From positions 1 to 64,000 of the forward strand of contig DATKDW010000025.1 in assembly GCA_035512495.1 (NCBI GenBank): a stretch of DNA of 64,000 nt. Direction: 5' to 3'. The first letter of the stretch is position 1. Each line of letters opens with the position of its first letter. The stretch comes from Acidimicrobiales bacterium (GTDB taxonomy: Bacteria; Actinomycetota; Acidimicrobiia; Acidimicrobiales; CADCSY01). Of this stretch, positions 63,613-64,000 are shown piece by piece. The position numbers were made by a program, and so were the translations under genes. The notes under the pieces were generated by a model. The model saw only the letters and a list, made by a program, of their open reading frames with translations. It searched no databases and had not been told where the DNA came from.

Positions 63613-64000
63613 TCATGCCAGCTCCGCCCGCAGCTCGCGTCGGGCCCGCATCATCCGGGTCTTGACCGTTCCCCGGGGCACGCCGAGGAGATGGGCGGCC
63701 TCAGCGGTGGTGAGGCCGTCGAGCACGGTTGCCTGGACGACCGCGCGCAGCTCGGGACTGAGCCGGCCGAGCGCGCCGGCGAGGTCGCCGTGCTCGACGC
63801 CGGCCAGCACCCGGTCCTCGGCCGACACCACCACCTCCGGCTCCCGCCGCAGTTCGAGGACGCGAGGCCGACGGCGGAGCTGGCCGATGAGGCGTCGGAT
63901 GGCGATGCCCCACAGCCATGCAGGCACCGCGCCCGAACCGTCGTAGCGACCGGCGCCGCGCCACACGGCCACGAAGGTGTCCTGGAGCGCATCCTGGACG
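63613..64000 (-). CDS. ECF sigma factor (5' end cut by window)
   Basis: 128 codons present; the N-terminus lies beyond the window. Region 2 has Q-D-A-L-Q-D-T-F-V-A-V-W and W-L-W-G-I-A-I-R-R-L; region 4 has L-S-P-E-L-R-A-V-V, T-T-A-E-A-A-H-L-L-G-V-P-R-G-T-V-K-T-R-M. The linked anti-sigma gene follows on the same strand. The trigger and promoter are not visible here. Confidence 0.9.
   Translation of the reverse strand, partial: VQDALQDTFVAVWRGAGRYDGSGAVPAWLWGIAIRRLIGQLRRRPRVLELRREPEVVVSAEDRVLAGVEHGDLAGALGRLSPELRAVVQATVLDGLTTAEAAHLLGVPRGTVKTRMMRARRELRAELA

Overview
The window is high-GC, densely coded DNA from an actinobacterium. WhiB, BldD-like and GlnR-like regulators are present, together with a PBP / WhiB / twin ArsA-type ATPase neighbourhood that matches the ponA2-whiB4-Rv3680/Rv3679 block of mycobacteria. 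The mix of ethylmalonyl-CoA mutase, acyl-CoA carboxylase with an epsilon subunit, SelA/SelB and type I plus type II glutamine synthetases, and very many apparently leaderless genes, would fit a deep-branching class such as Acidimicrobiia. That placement is an inference, not a measurement.

Layout. 1-7.1 kb: a RiPP (lasso-peptide-like) locus. It holds a candidate precursor, B2 protease, B1/PqqD recognition protein, nucleotidyltransferase, ABC exporter and HPr-kinase-like peptide kinase, interleaved with a nucleotide-sugar epimerase and dehydrogenase. 7.3-9 kb: cupredoxin lipoprotein, a Nudix remnant and a PIN toxin-antitoxin pair. 9.1-13.8 kb: nitrogen assimilation, with three different glutamine synthetases and a GlnR-like regulator around a phased array of GlnR-like half-sites. 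14-20 kb: RidA, a shortened xanthine-dehydrogenase-like fusion, a Tat lipoprotein with a thioredoxin-like domain, and a TetR regulator with an unusual His-rich membrane protein. 19.6-22 kb: Fe-S biogenesis (HesB/ErpA, SufR-like repressor, Mrp carrier). 22-25.7 kb: ABC/FtsX exporter. 25.7-28 kb: fxsA-nudix-MBL operon. 28-38 kb: degenerate HtrA-like protein, class A PBP, selA-selB, WhiB, NfeD/ClpP-like protease and two ArsA-type ATPases. 38-42.4 kb: STAS protein, stand-alone receiver, tRNA-Pro(CGG), MazG-like protein, asd, lysC and a BldD-like regulator. 42.5-44.8 kb: two membrane-anchored peptidyl-prolyl isomerases and an S51 peptidase. 44.8-55.1 kb: acyl-CoA metabolism (hydroxyacyl-CoA dehydrogenase, ethylmalonyl-CoA mutase, CoA-transferase, carboxylase beta and epsilon subunits), aat, a serine hydrolase, a phosphoesterase and a 5'-3' exonuclease. 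55.2-61.8 kb: an accessory stretch with a frameshifted RelA/SpoT-type synthetase and small partner protein, a methyltransferase, an M13 peptidase, DUF402 plus hydrolase, and VapBC. 61.9-64 kb: an ECF sigma factor (cut by the window edge), a zinc-finger anti-sigma protein fused to a polytopic membrane domain, and an ABC ATPase.

Two signals recur. A TANNNT hexamer lies 6-8 nt before many start codons, which implies leaderless transcripts, and it was used here to choose starts. A GC-rich structured repeat begins immediately after several stop codons (13810, 37940, 38154 on the minus strand, 45704) and may be an undescribed 3'-end element.
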